Source of the DNA: Bradyrhizobium lablabi
Lineage (GTDB): Bacteria > Pseudomonadota > Alphaproteobacteria > Rhizobiales > Xanthobacteraceae
DNA length: 64,000 nucleotides
Assembly: GCF_018131005.1 (NCBI RefSeq)
Contig: NZ_JAFCJK010000002.1
Coordinates: 62,001 to 126,000, forward strand
Reading direction: 5' to 3'
Position 1 is the stretch's first letter, and each line of letters opens with the position of its first letter. The notes under the pieces were generated by a model. That model did no database searches, was not told where the DNA came from, and saw nothing but the letters and a program-made list of their open reading frames with translations. A program made the position numbers and the translations under genes. Positions 55,367 to 63,609 of the stretch are shown here, in pieces.

Positions 55367-56524
55367 CTACTTCCCGGGAGGGCGGCAGCAGATTTCCTCA
55401 TAAGTGCGGTCGTGCCAGCGGTACATCGAGTATTTGAAGCCCTGGACGTCGCCCTTGCCGTCGAAGGTGATTGGTCCGAGCACGGTCTCGTATGTACCTT
55501 CGTGTAATGCCTTCACCAGCGCATCGAGCCCAGACGAGGCAGCCCTCCTGGCAGCCGCGGCAAAGACTTGGATCGCAGCGTAGGCATAGAGGGTATAGCC
55601 CTCCGGGCTAAAGCCCTCGGCCTCGAACCTCTTCACCACCTCAGACGCCGACGCCAGCTTGCGCGGCTCCGGGCCGAAGGTCACCAACGTCCCCTCTGCG
55701 GCAGAACCAGCGAGGTCCCAGTATTCCTGATTAAACGAGCCGGAGGTCACCATCATCGTAGCGGTCAGACCATACCCGCGCGCTTGGCGTACAAACAGGC
55801 CGCTCTCGGTGAAGTAGCCGCCGAAGTAGATCAGACCGATGCCGGCGTCCTTCATCTTCTTGATCAGCTCGCTGAACTCCCTATCACCCTGCCTGACGGC
55901 CTCTGACATCGTCTCCCGGACACCGCGCTCGTTTAGCCTCCTCCTAAACTCGTCGGCAATGCCTTTGCCGTATGCGCTCTGATCATGAACAATAGCGATC
56001 CTGTCCGCCAGCTTATGGTCGACGACGTAGTCAGCGGCAAACGCGCCTTGCACGTCGTCGCGCCCGCAGACGCGGAAGACGTTCGCAAAGCCCTGGTCGG
56101 TGAGCCGCGGGTTGGTCGAACCTGGGCTGATCATCAACACGCCCTTGTCGTGGTAAACCCGCGAGGCCGGGATCGAGGCGCTCGAACAATAATGCCCATC
56201 GACGAAAACGATCCCCTGCCTAGCGAGTTCATTCGCGACCTCCACCGCCATCTTGGGGTCGCAGCCCGCGTCGTCGGCGATCACGAGGGTGAGCTTCTGG
56301 CCATTGATGCCGCCGCTCTCGTTGACATCCCGCACAGCCAGTTCGGCGCCGCGTCGCAGCTCTTCACCAAACGTCGCGTACTGTGCGGTCATTGGGGAGA
56401 CGCTCAACGGCCCGGCAACTGCGATTCTCATTTCAGCCCCTGCAACACCGCTGCCCGAGGCGGCGGCGATGGCAAGAAGGGCCAGACCGATGAGAGAGCG
56501 GCCGAATAATGCTGAGACGCGCAT
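55367..56524 (-). CDS. Branched-chain amino acid-type ABC substrate-binding protein (LivK family)
   Basis: A 385-residue periplasmic binding protein. The ATG at 56524 is chosen because GGGAGG lies just upstream and a signal peptide follows (LIGLALLAIAAASGSGVAGAE, given here in two parts: LIGLALLAIAAASG and SGVAGAE, cleavage near residue 30). The fold is Peripla_BP_6: MRIAVAGPLSVSPMTAQYA, GGINGQKLTLVIADDAGCDP and VDGHYCSSASIPASRVYHD. No permease genes are adjacent; instead a large sensor kinase starts 139 bp away on the other strand. It may deliver a ligand signal to that kinase or serve a transporter encoded elsewhere. Confidence 0.9.
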   Translation of the reverse strand: MRVSALFGRSLIGLALLAIAAASGSGVAGAEMRIAVAGPLSVSPMTAQYATFGEELRRGAELAVRDVNESGGINGQKLTLVIADDAGCDPKMAVEVANELARQGIVFVDGHYCSSASIPASRVYHDKGVLMISPGSTNPRLTDQGFANVFRVCGRDDVQGAFAADYVVDHKLADRIAIVHDQSAYGKGIADEFRRRLNERGVRETMSEAVRQGDREFSELIKKMKDAGIGLIYFGGYFTESGLFVRQARGYGLTATMMVTSGSFNQEYWDLAGSAAEGTLVTFGPEPRKLASASEVVKRFEAEGFSPEGYTLYAYAAIQVFAAAARRAASSGLDALVKALHEGTYETVLGPITFDGKGDVQGFKYSMYRWHDRTYEEICCRPPGK

Positions 56525-56663
56525 TTTTCCTCCCTGTTTCATACCGTATGCTTGTCGCCTATCCGGTTTTCCGGAACTATAGCTTAAAAGTAGGGCCCGA
56601 TGATTTCGTCCTGATTCCTGTTCTCGCAAACGCGACCGAGGGGCTGGCGCGAAGGACAAGACC

Positions 56664-59060
56664 ATGCCGGGACTTGTTAGCGTACGCTGGCGGCTGCTGG
56701 TCGCATTCCTCGGCATCAGTGCTTTTGCCGTGCTCGCCGCGGCGGCCTCCATGTGGGCCTTCCTCGAACTCGGCCGGGTCGTTGAGCGGACTACCGAGGA
56801 GCGCGCCCCGGCCGCGCTCGCATTGTTGGAGCTGTCGCGCCAAGCCGAGCGGATCGCCACCGCCGCCTCGGCGCTTCTTGCAGCACCGAACGAAGCCGGT
56901 CGCGCGAAGGTTGCCGCCGATATTCGCACCCAGCTTGCCAGCCTGGAGGCGATCCTGGCCAAACTGCGTGACACCAGTGCGCCGGCCGTGTTCGGCCCTA
57001 TTGAGGTCGCGGGGGCGGCGCTCGGCAGCAACCTCGACGCGCTCGACAAGCTCGTGGCCGAGAGGCTCGCGACCGCCCAGACGAAAGCGAAACTCCTTAG
57101 CCGGCTCTCGACCACAGTGGTTGGCACGCACCGGCTGGTAGCTCCGGGCATTCTCGTGCTCGACTCCCAAATCGCGGCATGGCGCCGCACGGAAGCTGCG
57201 GGTTCTGCTGAGAACCTCGCCCGTACGGTTGCTGGTGTGATTCCGATGCAGAAGGCCCAGCTCGAGATCGCGGCAGCCAATGACAGCCTTCTTAAGGCCG
57301 CTGACGCCCCCTCTTTGACGGACCTGTCGCTGCTCGCCTTGTCGCTCAAACGCTCGCTATCCGCGCTCGGGGCGATTGCGACCGAATTCGAGCCCTCACT
57401 TCGGGATCGCTTCCTTGACCGAGTGCACGAACTCGGCGCACTCGCCGACGGACCGGAGGGCTTGCCCGCAGCTCGCGAGCGCGAACTCCAGGCGCTTGGC
57501 CGGGGCGAGCGGATGCTGGCCGAGAACGCTGCCCTTTCGCGTGGTCTAACCGAGGCGGTAGATCAACTCGTGGCCGGCGCTAAAGCGGACATTGCGGCCG
57601 CCAGCGCCGAATCTAGGCGTGTCCGCCAACTGAGCACCGCTGTGCTTGGCGCGATCGTGCTAGCCAGCCTTCTGAGCTCAGCGTTGATCGTCTGGCTCTA
57701 CGTCGATCGCCAGCTGATCGGCCGGCTGAAGGCTCTCGCCGGCACCATGCTCCAGATCGCTGGCGGCGAGCTCAAGGTACCCCTACCCGCGGCTGGAGAG
57801 GACGAGATCGGCCGCATGGCAGACGCGCTCCGCGTGTTCCGCGATACGGCCGTGGAGGTTGAGGAGCAGCGGCTGCGTGAGCGTCAAGTGGTCCTGGATA
57901 CGATCGACTACGGCGTACTCATCCTCGACCCCGAGTTGCGGGTGAGGATGTACAACCGCGCTTTCCGCGATGTCTGGGAGCTCTCCGATACGGTCCTCCG
58001 GGTGCGCCCTACCCTGGAAGAGCTGCTGCTGGGCTACGTCGTCCGCGGCCTGCATGGCGTGCCCGAGGAGGAGTGGGCGAATTATGTTGCCCGTCGCGTG
58101 GCTGAGGTGCGCGCGGCATCATCGCCACCGCAAGAATGGCATCGCCCCGACGGGCGCGTGCTCCAGTATGAGGTCGTGCCTCTCCCAGATGGCGGGCGGA
58201 TGCTCACCTACTTCGACTTGACGCGTCTCAAGCGCGCTGAGGAGGCATTGGTTCATGCGCAGAAGATGGCGGCCCTTGGGCAACTCACCGCCGGCATCGC
58301 GCACGAGATCAAAAACCCCTTGAATTTCGTCAACAACTTTGCCGATCTCTCGGTCGAGCTGCTGGACGAGCTCAAAGGATCAACGGCGCAGACAATCGGG
58401 CCGCCGGATTCCAACAAACGGGCGGAGATTGTCGAGACGATCGGAATGCTGACGGGGAATCTAAAGAAGATCGTCGAGCACGGTCGTCGCGCCGACGGCA
58501 TCGTCCGAAGCATGCTGCAGCACTCACGTGGCAGCAGCGACGATTGGCAAGCGACTGACCTCAATGCGCTCGTCGAAGAGGCCTTGAATCTTGCCTATCA
58601 CGGAGCGCGTGCCCAGGACCAGAGCTTCAGCGTCGCAATGGAGCGCGATTTCGACCGCAATCTCGCGTTGGTCGAGGTGGTACCGCAGGAGCTGACTCGC
58701 GTGCTCCTTAACCTCATAGGCAATGGCCTCTATGCCACTAGTAAGCGGAGCCGCGAGGGCGACGGCTCTTACCTCCCAACACTGAAGATCACAACCCGCG
58801 GGTTCGGCGAAAGCATCGAAGTCCGGGTACGCGACAATGGCATCGGCATTCCGCCGGAAAACAGGGAAAAACTGTTCCAGCCTTTCTTCACGACCAAGCC
58901 GACCGGCGAGGGCACCGGCCTCGGCCTGTCGATCAGCTACGAGATCGTAACGCAACAGCACGGCGGCACCATCACGGTCGATAGCGAAGTCGGCGACTTC
59001 ACCGAGTTCACTGTGCGGCTACCGTGCCGGCGGCATGCGGTGGCGGGAAGGATGGGATGA
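56664..59060 (+). CDS. Membrane sensor histidine kinase with periplasmic, HAMP and PAS domains
   Basis: A 798-residue inner-membrane kinase. Helix 1 is at about residues 10-35, a large helical periplasmic sensor region at 36-324, and helix 2 at about 325-348 ([20 protein letters not shown]). HAMP follows (about 349-400), then a PAS domain ([20 protein letters not shown], about 413-525), HisKA with phosphoacceptor His547 ([12 protein letters not shown]) and the ATPase domain with N box NLIGNGLY, G1 [11 protein letters not shown] box [20 protein letters not shown]. No receiver domain and no response regulator gene are adjacent. The divergent LivK-type protein suggests solute-binding-protein-mediated sensing. 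Confidence 0.93.
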   Translation: MPGLVSVRWRLLVAFLGISAFAVLAAAASMWAFLELGRVVERTTEERAPAALALLELSRQAERIATAASALLAAPNEAGRAKVAADIRTQLASLEAILAKLRDTSAPAVFGPIEVAGAALGSNLDALDKLVAERLATAQTKAKLLSRLSTTVVGTHRLVAPGILVLDSQIAAWRRTEAAGSAENLARTVAGVIPMQKAQLEIAAANDSLLKAADAPSLTDLSLLALSLKRSLSALGAIATEFEPSLRDRFLDRVHELGALADGPEGLPAARERELQALGRGERMLAENAALSRGLTEAVDQLVAGAKADIAAASAESRRVRQLSTAVLGAIVLASLLSSALIVWLYVDRQLIGRLKALAGTMLQIAGGELKVPLPAAGEDEIGRMADALRVFRDTAVEVEEQRLRERQVVLDTIDYGVLILDPELRVRMYNRAFRDVWELSDTVLRVRPTLEELLLGYVVRGLHGVPEEEWANYVARRVAEVRAASSPPQEWHRPDGRVLQYEVVPLPDGGRMLTYFDLTRLKRAEEALVHAQKMAALGQLTAGIAHEIKNPLNFVNNFADLSVELLDELKGSTAQTIGPPDSNKRAEIVETIGMLTGNLKKIVEHGRRADGIVRSMLQHSRGSSDDWQATDLNALVEEALNLAYHGARAQDQSFSVAMERDFDRNLALVEVVPQELTRVLLNLIGNGLYATSKRSREGDGSYLPTLKITTRGFGESIEVRVRDNGIGIPPENREKLFQPFFTTKPTGEGTGLGLSISYEIVTQQHGGTITVDSEVGDFTEFTVRLPCRRHAVAGRMG

Positions 59061-59087
59061 GCTTTGGATGTCTGCAGTTGGCCGATA

Positions 59088-59299
59088 CTGTTGAAAAAGT
59101 CGAAAATAACGCCACGGCAAAAACCGCGCTTAAGTCAGCTCAGAGCGAGCACCAACAAGAAAAGCCTTCGTAATAAAGCTAGGAAGATCACCGAGCGGTC
59201 CTGACTAGATTGGAGTGGTCCCTTACCTCCAGCGGCGTTAAGGCGCATCAGTAGCCCTTAATAATTGGGCCTGCTCAACGCAGAGGACTTTTTCAACAG
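59088..59299. mobile_element. MITE-like element with 14-bp perfect terminal inverted repeats
   Basis: CTGTTGAAAAAGTC (59088-59101) and GACTTTTTCAACAG (59286-59299) bound 212 bp; allowing one mismatch, the arms extend 3 bp outward. GTTTTTCAAC-type ends of this kind are typical of IS5/IS1182-like insertion sequences. The interior has no transposase frame, so this is a non-autonomous element or a deletion derivative. No clear target-site duplication was identified. Confidence 0.65.
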
Positions 59300-59375
59300 A
59301 ATCGGGGTCTAAGCGGAAATGTTCTGCTCAATTAGAGCATTGCGGTTCTTGACCCACAACGGACCTCGCGCGGTG
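59300..59375. repeat. Dispersed intergenic repeat, copy 3
   Basis: ATCGGGGTCTAAGCGGAAAT followed by GTTCTGCTC, GAGCATTGCGGTTCTTGACC and CACAACGGACC. It matches copy 1 closely and abuts the MITE-like element. Confidence 0.6.
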
Positions 59376-59617
59376 AACAGCGTCGGCCCCCGTGCGCGTT
59401 CTGTGGCCCACCATATCAACCCACTTTCACCGAGGATGATCACGCCCAAACCCATCCGGGTATGCCGATGGTGACGACCCGCGCGCCGGGCGCCGGCGCT
59501 TATTGAATTGCGGACCCTGTCAGGTGACGTGCACCGCCGTGCTCGCCATAACCACCAAGAGGGCGATGAAGCCAGCGGCCGTTCCGAAGAGCGGAACGAC
59601 GCAGGCACCAGTGTTGC

Positions 59618-60181
59618 TCATCGAGTTGATGGTGTAGCCCCTGTGGGGCTGCCCGATGCAACCGCTGGCGAATTGGCTTGGAGTCCGGTTCGGGCGGTGC
59701 CTTCGTTCCGGGTGACGATCCGTTTAACATCTTCCTTCAGGAGGTAGACAGAGACGGCGAGCAGCACGAGATCCTTCAGAAGGAAGGCCGAATTATTCGT
59801 CATCGCTGGAAAGCCTCCGGCGCCAGCATCCCACGCGTCCGGAACGAACGGAAATGCCGTGAAGGTAGCGATGAAGGTGAAGGTCGAACCGAGGGCGCCG
59901 AGCATGCCCGCTTTGTTGTTCCAGAAACCCAGAAGCAGCAACGTGCCGAAGGTCCATTCTGAGGTGCCGAGAAGAATAGCGGTGCCGCGAATGCCCAAAA
60001 CCGGAATCGTCCAGGAGATAAGCGGGCCGTGGGTAATTATGGGCAGCAGTCCTCTGATCTCCGATTCGAACCATTTATCGTACCCGAACCATGCGAAGAT
60101 AATCACCATTGCGGCGCGGAGCAGGTGATAATCGAGCTTCAGGAGGCCCGTGCGGGCGAGAAGCTGAGCGATAGCGTTCAT
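59618..60181 (-). CDS. DUF417 (YkgB/RclC-like) inner membrane protein
   Basis: A 187-residue membrane protein with about four hydrophobic helices. The ATG at 60181 (MNAIAQLLARTGLL) has AGGAAA about 9 nt upstream. Family features include IIFAWFGYDKWFESEIRGL near the first helix, GTSEWTFGTLLLLGFW, and the C-terminal NSAFLLKDLVLLAVSVYLLK, equivalent to the RLVLKD motif of E. coli RclC. RclC contributes to reactive chlorine survival there; none of the other rcl genes (rclA, rclB, rclR) is adjacent here, so the role is uncertain. Confidence 0.85.
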   Translation of the reverse strand: MNAIAQLLARTGLLKLDYHLLRAAMVIIFAWFGYDKWFESEIRGLLPIITHGPLISWTIPVLGIRGTAILLGTSEWTFGTLLLLGFWNNKAGMLGALGSTFTFIATFTAFPFVPDAWDAGAGGFPAMTNNSAFLLKDLVLLAVSVYLLKEDVKRIVTRNEGTARTGLQANSPAVASGSPTGATPSTR

Positions 60182-60678
60182 TGGATTTTTCCTCAACGAG
60201 AAGGCCAAGCAATCCCCGGGATCGCACTCCGAAGCCAAGATCGCATCCGGCTGATGACAACCAATGTCATCATAAGCGTGCGACTGAGATTGATAATGCT
60301 TTATGGGCTCAATTATATGCTCCATCGTCTCGCCCGGAGGACTCGGTGAACTGAGCGGCGGTGCCTGACCCAATCACCATCGTCACCCAGAGGTAGAAAA
60401 GCAGAACTAAAGGAGCAATGCTTGGAATTGCTCTTACTTGCTCCCAAGTGCTCAATAAATTCAGAGCACAAGTCCGATGTTGGCAGCCGAAGTATGCGCC
60501 GGCGGTCGGCATGTCGGCTTTTGGGGGAGACCTGACGCAAGGCCTGAGAGGCGTCGACCGCCGCTGTTGACCCAAGGCGGACATAGGGTCGCAGCGTCTT
60601 GGCGAAGATTATTTACCCTTTCTCATTCGTTGGACTGTCGCAAGGTGCTAGGCTTGATGCATTGCACGGGGCAGGGAT
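60182..60678. other. Intergenic region with a dispersed repeat copy
   Basis: 497 bases between the divergent DUF417 and second ABC_sub_bind genes. A repeat copy occupies about 60505-60600. Short minus-strand frames reading MSALGQQRRSTPL and PPKADMPTAG derive from that repeat and are not genes. Confidence 0.55.
60505..60600. repeat. Dispersed intergenic repeat, copy 4
   Basis: Contains ATGTCGGCTTTTGGGGGAGA, GACCGCCGCTGTTGACCCAA and GGCGGACATAGGGTC. On the minus strand it reads as the MSALGQxR / SPPKADM peptide words that mark this repeat family. Confidence 0.6.
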
Positions 60679-61674
60679 ATGCATCGGCGCGAGTTCGTCA
60701 CGCTCCTTGGTGGTACGGCGGCTACGTGGCCGATCATTGCGCGCGCTCAGCAGCCTGAGCGGATGAAACGCATCGGCGTGCTTATGGCAATTCGTGAAAA
60801 CGATCCCCTTCGGCAAAGTTATGCCGACGCACTCGACGATGGACTTCGTGCGGCGGGATGGATCGACGGCAAGAATATCCAATTGGATTATCGTTGGGCC
60901 GGTGCTGATGTCGGTCGAATCAAGCAGGCAGCCAAGGAGGTAATGGCTGGCAATCCTAACGTGGTCATCGCCCACACCTCACCGGCAACTATCGCGTTGA
61001 AGAGCGAGACGTCGGCCACGCCGATCCTGTTTGTGACTGTAACCGAGCCGTTGGCCCAGGGGTTCGTGAAGAGCCTTGCTAAGCCCGGCGGCAATGTTAC
61101 AGGATTTTCCAATTTCGAATTTTCCATGGGCGGAAAATGGCTGCAGATTCTCAAGGAGATATTTCCCGACGTCAAACGTGCCAACGTTCTGTTCAATCCT
61201 GATACTGCGCCGGGTGCGGGCCAGATCTTTCTTCGTTCGATCGAAGCCGCCGCGAAAGCTCACGCCATCGAGGTCAGTGCGGCTCCCGTCCGCAGCGTCT
61301 CGGACATCGAGGCCATCTTCACTTCCAGCAGTCGCTCGCAAGAGGCAGGCGCCATCATCCCGCCCGATATCTTCTTGGTCGTGAACCGGGCCAGCATCAT
61401 TGAACATGCGGCTCGCTACCGCGTGCCGACCATTTACCAGTACGACTACTTCGCTCGAAACGGCGGATTGGTATCCTACGGGGTAGATGTGCCGGACTTG
61501 TTTCGGCGCGTCGCAGGCTATGTCGATCGTGTCCTCAATGGAGCGACGCCAGCAGACCTTCCCGTCCAGTCGCCGGTCAAATTCCAGCTTGTCGTCAACC
61601 TCAAGACCGCCACGTCACTCGGCCTCACAGTGCCGCCCACGCTGCTCGCCCAAGCTGACGATGTGATCGAATAG
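60679..61674 (+). CDS. ABC transporter substrate-binding protein, ABC_sub_bind (TrpX-like) family, copy 2
   Basis: A 331-residue periplasmic protein with a twin-arginine-like signal (MHRREFVTLLGGTAATWPII, then ARAQQPERM) and AGGGAT just before the ATG. The mature protein has MKRIGVLMAIRENDPLRQS, NVVIAHTSPATIALK, SLAKPGGNVTGFSNFEFSMG and the terminal NLKTATSLGLTVPPTLLAQ with ADDVIE. Length equals the copy at 53856-54851, though the two are clearly diverged. No transport genes are adjacent. Confidence 0.9.
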   Translation: MHRREFVTLLGGTAATWPIIARAQQPERMKRIGVLMAIRENDPLRQSYADALDDGLRAAGWIDGKNIQLDYRWAGADVGRIKQAAKEVMAGNPNVVIAHTSPATIALKSETSATPILFVTVTEPLAQGFVKSLAKPGGNVTGFSNFEFSMGGKWLQILKEIFPDVKRANVLFNPDTAPGAGQIFLRSIEAAAKAHAIEVSAAPVRSVSDIEAIFTSSSRSQEAGAIIPPDIFLVVNRASIIEHAARYRVPTIYQYDYFARNGGLVSYGVDVPDLFRRVAGYVDRVLNGATPADLPVQSPVKFQLVVNLKTATSLGLTVPPTLLAQADDVIE

Positions 61675-61874
61675 GGCTGCTATTTGCCGCACCGCATGAG
61701 TCCGGTTTTCGCCAAAACCGGCCGATGACATTGGGGCAGAGCATGTCCGCTCTGCCCGGGTACATCAGACGTCAACTTGTTCCGCTATCGCGAGCGCGTC
61801 ATCGACCTCGATGCCAAGGTAACGGTTGCTCGCTCGAGCGTGTATACTAGCGGTCGAGCGCAACAGCGCCAACG
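61675..61874. other. Intergenic DNA with repeat copy and a decayed coding relic
   Basis: Copy 5 of the dispersed repeat is at about 61690-61765. Downstream, the plus-strand frame around 61777-61825 reads NLFRYRERVIDLDAKVT, a phrase I recall from relic frames scattered in Bradyrhizobium genomes, so this looks like debris and not an active gene. Confidence 0.4.
61690..61765. repeat. Dispersed intergenic repeat, copy 5
   Basis: GAGTCCGGTTTTCGCCAAAA, CCGGCCGATGACATTGGGGC and AGAGCATGTCCGCTCTGCCC share the word order of the other copies; AGAGC...GCTCT forms a small internal stem. Confidence 0.5.
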
Positions 61875-61988
61875 ATGCTAGCGCGGATCGGGTTCCAGCG
61901 GGCGCTGAACCGGCACAAGGTTCGCGAGTTCAATCCAGACAGGGAAGACCACCATTGGGGCAAGCGCAAGCTGAAGAGAGACCAATGA
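61875..61988 (+). CDS. Possible 37-residue basic protein
   Basis: ATG at 61875 to TGA at 61988 encodes MLARIGFQRALNRHKVREFN followed by PDREDHHWGKRKLKRDQ. The peptide is strongly basic and looks non-random, similar to small hypothetical proteins I recall from this genus. No good ribosome binding site precedes it. Function unknown. Confidence 0.35.
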   Translation: MLARIGFQRALNRHKVREFNPDREDHHWGKRKLKRDQ

Positions 61989-62063
61989 CCGTGGGGCTGG
62001 TTTATTCCAGCCGCTAATGTTTCGTGAATTGTTGTTCCAAGGCTCCGTAGAAATACTTGTTCT

Positions 62064-62177
62064 ATGGATATCATGGTTTTGATTGCGGGCGGTGTTGGCC
62101 TGCTCGCGCTAGGCACGACGTTTGCAATCGTGGTGTATTTGGACGCTCGAGCCGAGCGGCGGCGCCAACAGGAGTAA
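62064..62177 (+). CDS. Possible 37-residue single-span membrane protein
   Basis: ATG at 62064 to TAA at 62177 encodes MDIMVLIAGGVGLLALGTTF followed by AIVVYLDARAERRRQQE: one hydrophobic helix (about residues 3-25) and a basic C-terminal tail, a typical small membrane protein layout with the tail in the cytoplasm. No strong ribosome binding site is visible. Function unknown. Confidence 0.4.
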   Translation: MDIMVLIAGGVGLLALGTTFAIVVYLDARAERRRQQE

Positions 62178-62370
62178 GCCGCCTCAGTTGGGTCTCATTT
62201 CGAACATTGGCATTTGCGAACTAGGACACGGCCGATTGTGACGCAGGATCCGGCCTTCGAAATGCGGCTCCAGCAGGTCAGTCCACTCACCTGTTGGGGC
62301 CGATTCATTTCGGGCACGCCGCGCTATTCACTAAGGGATGGAGATCGTGATCCGATAAGCAGCAACAAAC

Positions 62371-62571
62371 TCATTTGTCGCCGTTCTGAGAGTCGCCAGG
62401 CGGACGTTCTCCACGGGACCGCGCTTTGTCCACTGGCTGCTCCTGCCCCTTTTCGTCTCGCACGATGCCCTGCTGAGCCGCACTCCGGTTCTCCGGCTTC
62501 GGCATGCCCGCCTGTCCGCCGTGCTTTCCGCCCATGTCCTGTCGGCCCTCGAGATCATTTTCTCTCGGCAT
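62371..62571 (-). CDS. Small hydrophilic hypothetical protein
   Basis: A 66-residue frame starting MPRENDLEGRQDMGGKHGGQ with AGGAG about 7 nt upstream of the ATG at 62571, which decides the start; the frame is open further upstream but without such a signal. The product is rich in Gly, Gln, Lys, Arg and Asp with no hydrophobic core, so it is probably disordered. Function unknown. Confidence 0.55.
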   Translation of the reverse strand: MPRENDLEGRQDMGGKHGGQAGMPKPENRSAAQQGIVRDEKGQEQPVDKARSRGERPPGDSQNGDK

Positions 62572-62718
62572 TGACAACTCCTGTTGGAGCCGTGCCAACC
62601 ACGGGGCCCCAGGTTTCGTTCCTAGGCTGGGCGAGTTCCCGCCCCGGGCCGCAATAGGACCCAAAAGGCTTCCCTGGCGTTGTTGGCGACCGCCGCCAGT
62701 GGCCAAAGGCCCGCCACT

Positions 62719-62892
62719 ATGCTGACTGCCGCAGAATGCCAAAGGCTCGCAAACGAATACAGCAATCTTGCGGAAGAAACGGATATCCCCCCGAAGCGCG
62801 CGGTCTTGCTGATCCACATCGCGCAAAGCTTTAGACGTCTCGCAACTCAGCTTGATCGATTGGCCGCTCAGATAAGGGATGGGGGCAAATAG
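62719..62892 (+). CDS. Small conserved hypothetical protein
   Basis: A 57-residue frame from the ATG at 62719 (MLTAAECQRLANEYSNLAEE, then TDIPPKRAVLLIHIAQSF and RRLATQLDRLAAQIRD). It is predicted to form a helical hairpin and resembles small cytosolic proteins of Bradyrhizobium that start MLTAxEC. A frame-compatible TTG start lies 39 bp upstream. AAAGG precedes the ATG. Function unknown. Confidence 0.6.
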   Translation: MLTAAECQRLANEYSNLAEETDIPPKRAVLLIHIAQSFRRLATQLDRLAAQIRDGGK

Positions 62893-62901
62893 GGCCTGTG
62901 T

Positions 62902-63066
62902 TCAGTATCGCGCGTAGGCGACGCCCGACAAAAACGCGATCAGCAGCGAGGCCAATGGCGTCACACGAGCGACGCGGCTGACTGCGTCGACCGGCATACC
63001 GGCACGTCGACCGGCCTCGACGGCATCACCGACCCGATCGACGGCGTCCTTCACCGCGCTCGACAT
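62902..63066 (-). CDS. Small membrane-anchored hypothetical protein (ElaB/YqjD-like layout)
   Basis: A 54-residue reading from the ATG at 63066 (MSSAVKDAVDRVGDAVEAGR); the frame is open to 63204 and the start is not certain. A helical N-terminal part is followed by one C-terminal hydrophobic helix, VTPLASLLIAFLSGVAYARY. This layout resembles small tail-anchored proteins such as ElaB/YqjD, but no specific family is claimed. Confidence 0.45.
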   Translation of the reverse strand: MSSAVKDAVDRVGDAVEAGRRAGMPVDAVSRVARVTPLASLLIAFLSGVAYARY

Positions 63067-63609
63067 TTCCGCGACGGCGGACCGCGCGCGGCTCGGTTCG
63101 GCCCAAGGTAGTGGGAACGTGTCTTCCTCTACGACGCGGACCGGATGCCTCAAGCACCTTTGGCTAGCGCGCGCCAAAAAAGTTATCGACGACTTTATTA
63201 CCAAGAGAGAGCTTTCCGAAAAGGATTAAGGCCGCCTCTCGGACATTCAATTTGACGTCCGTGATGTCCGCCTTCGAGGGCTAAAGCGGACATGGCCATC
63301 ATCCTGACTGATGCCGCCTTTTGAACCCGTTGCGGACGTTGGCGGTATTGGGCCGGCGACTCGTTTGCGGTTTGAGAATCAGTGTTCTGTCAGCCCTACC
63401 TGTCGAAGAATGTCGCTATAGCAGGCGCGATCCGCCGCTTGAATCAATGTGATGCGCTGCACCTCTGGCGTTAACCATCCGGCGGTTTCTCGTACTGGGC
63501 AGCGGACGCTTAATGCTCGTTTAACATTTTCGCACAAAAGATAACGATCAGCGCGGAGATCAATACGCAGAGAGATTACCGGCAGAAATTCATCCTCTAG
63601 GGTGATTGC
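63067..63609. other. Intergenic region with a dispersed repeat copy
   Basis: 543 bases. Copy 6 of the dispersed repeat lies at about 63255-63350. A minus-strand frame at 63379-63708 overlaps the lipoprotein start and has no ribosome binding site or recognisable motif; I do not call it. Confidence 0.45.
63255..63350. repeat. Dispersed intergenic repeat, copy 6 (divergent)
   Basis: GTCCGTGATGTCCGCCTTCG, AGGGCTAAAGCGGACATGGC and CGTTGCGGACGTTGGCGG share the gtccgc/gcggac words of the family. Confidence 0.45.

Larger units (their letters stand above)
59061..59617. other. Intergenic region with MITE-like element and repeat copy
   Basis: 557 bases between the kinase and the DUF417 gene. They contain the inverted-repeat-bounded element at 59088-59299, a dispersed repeat copy directly after it, and about 240 bases with no recognised feature. 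Confidence 0.6.

Noticed and set aside
56525..57349. Upstream extension of the LivK-type protein to 660 residues
   Set aside because: It would bury the signal peptide and overlap the kinase gene antisense; a good ribosome binding site precedes the ATG at 56524.
60309..60584. A 91-residue minus-strand frame starting MSALGQQRR
   Set aside because: It is a translation of the dispersed intergenic repeat, whose peptide words recur in non-coding DNA.
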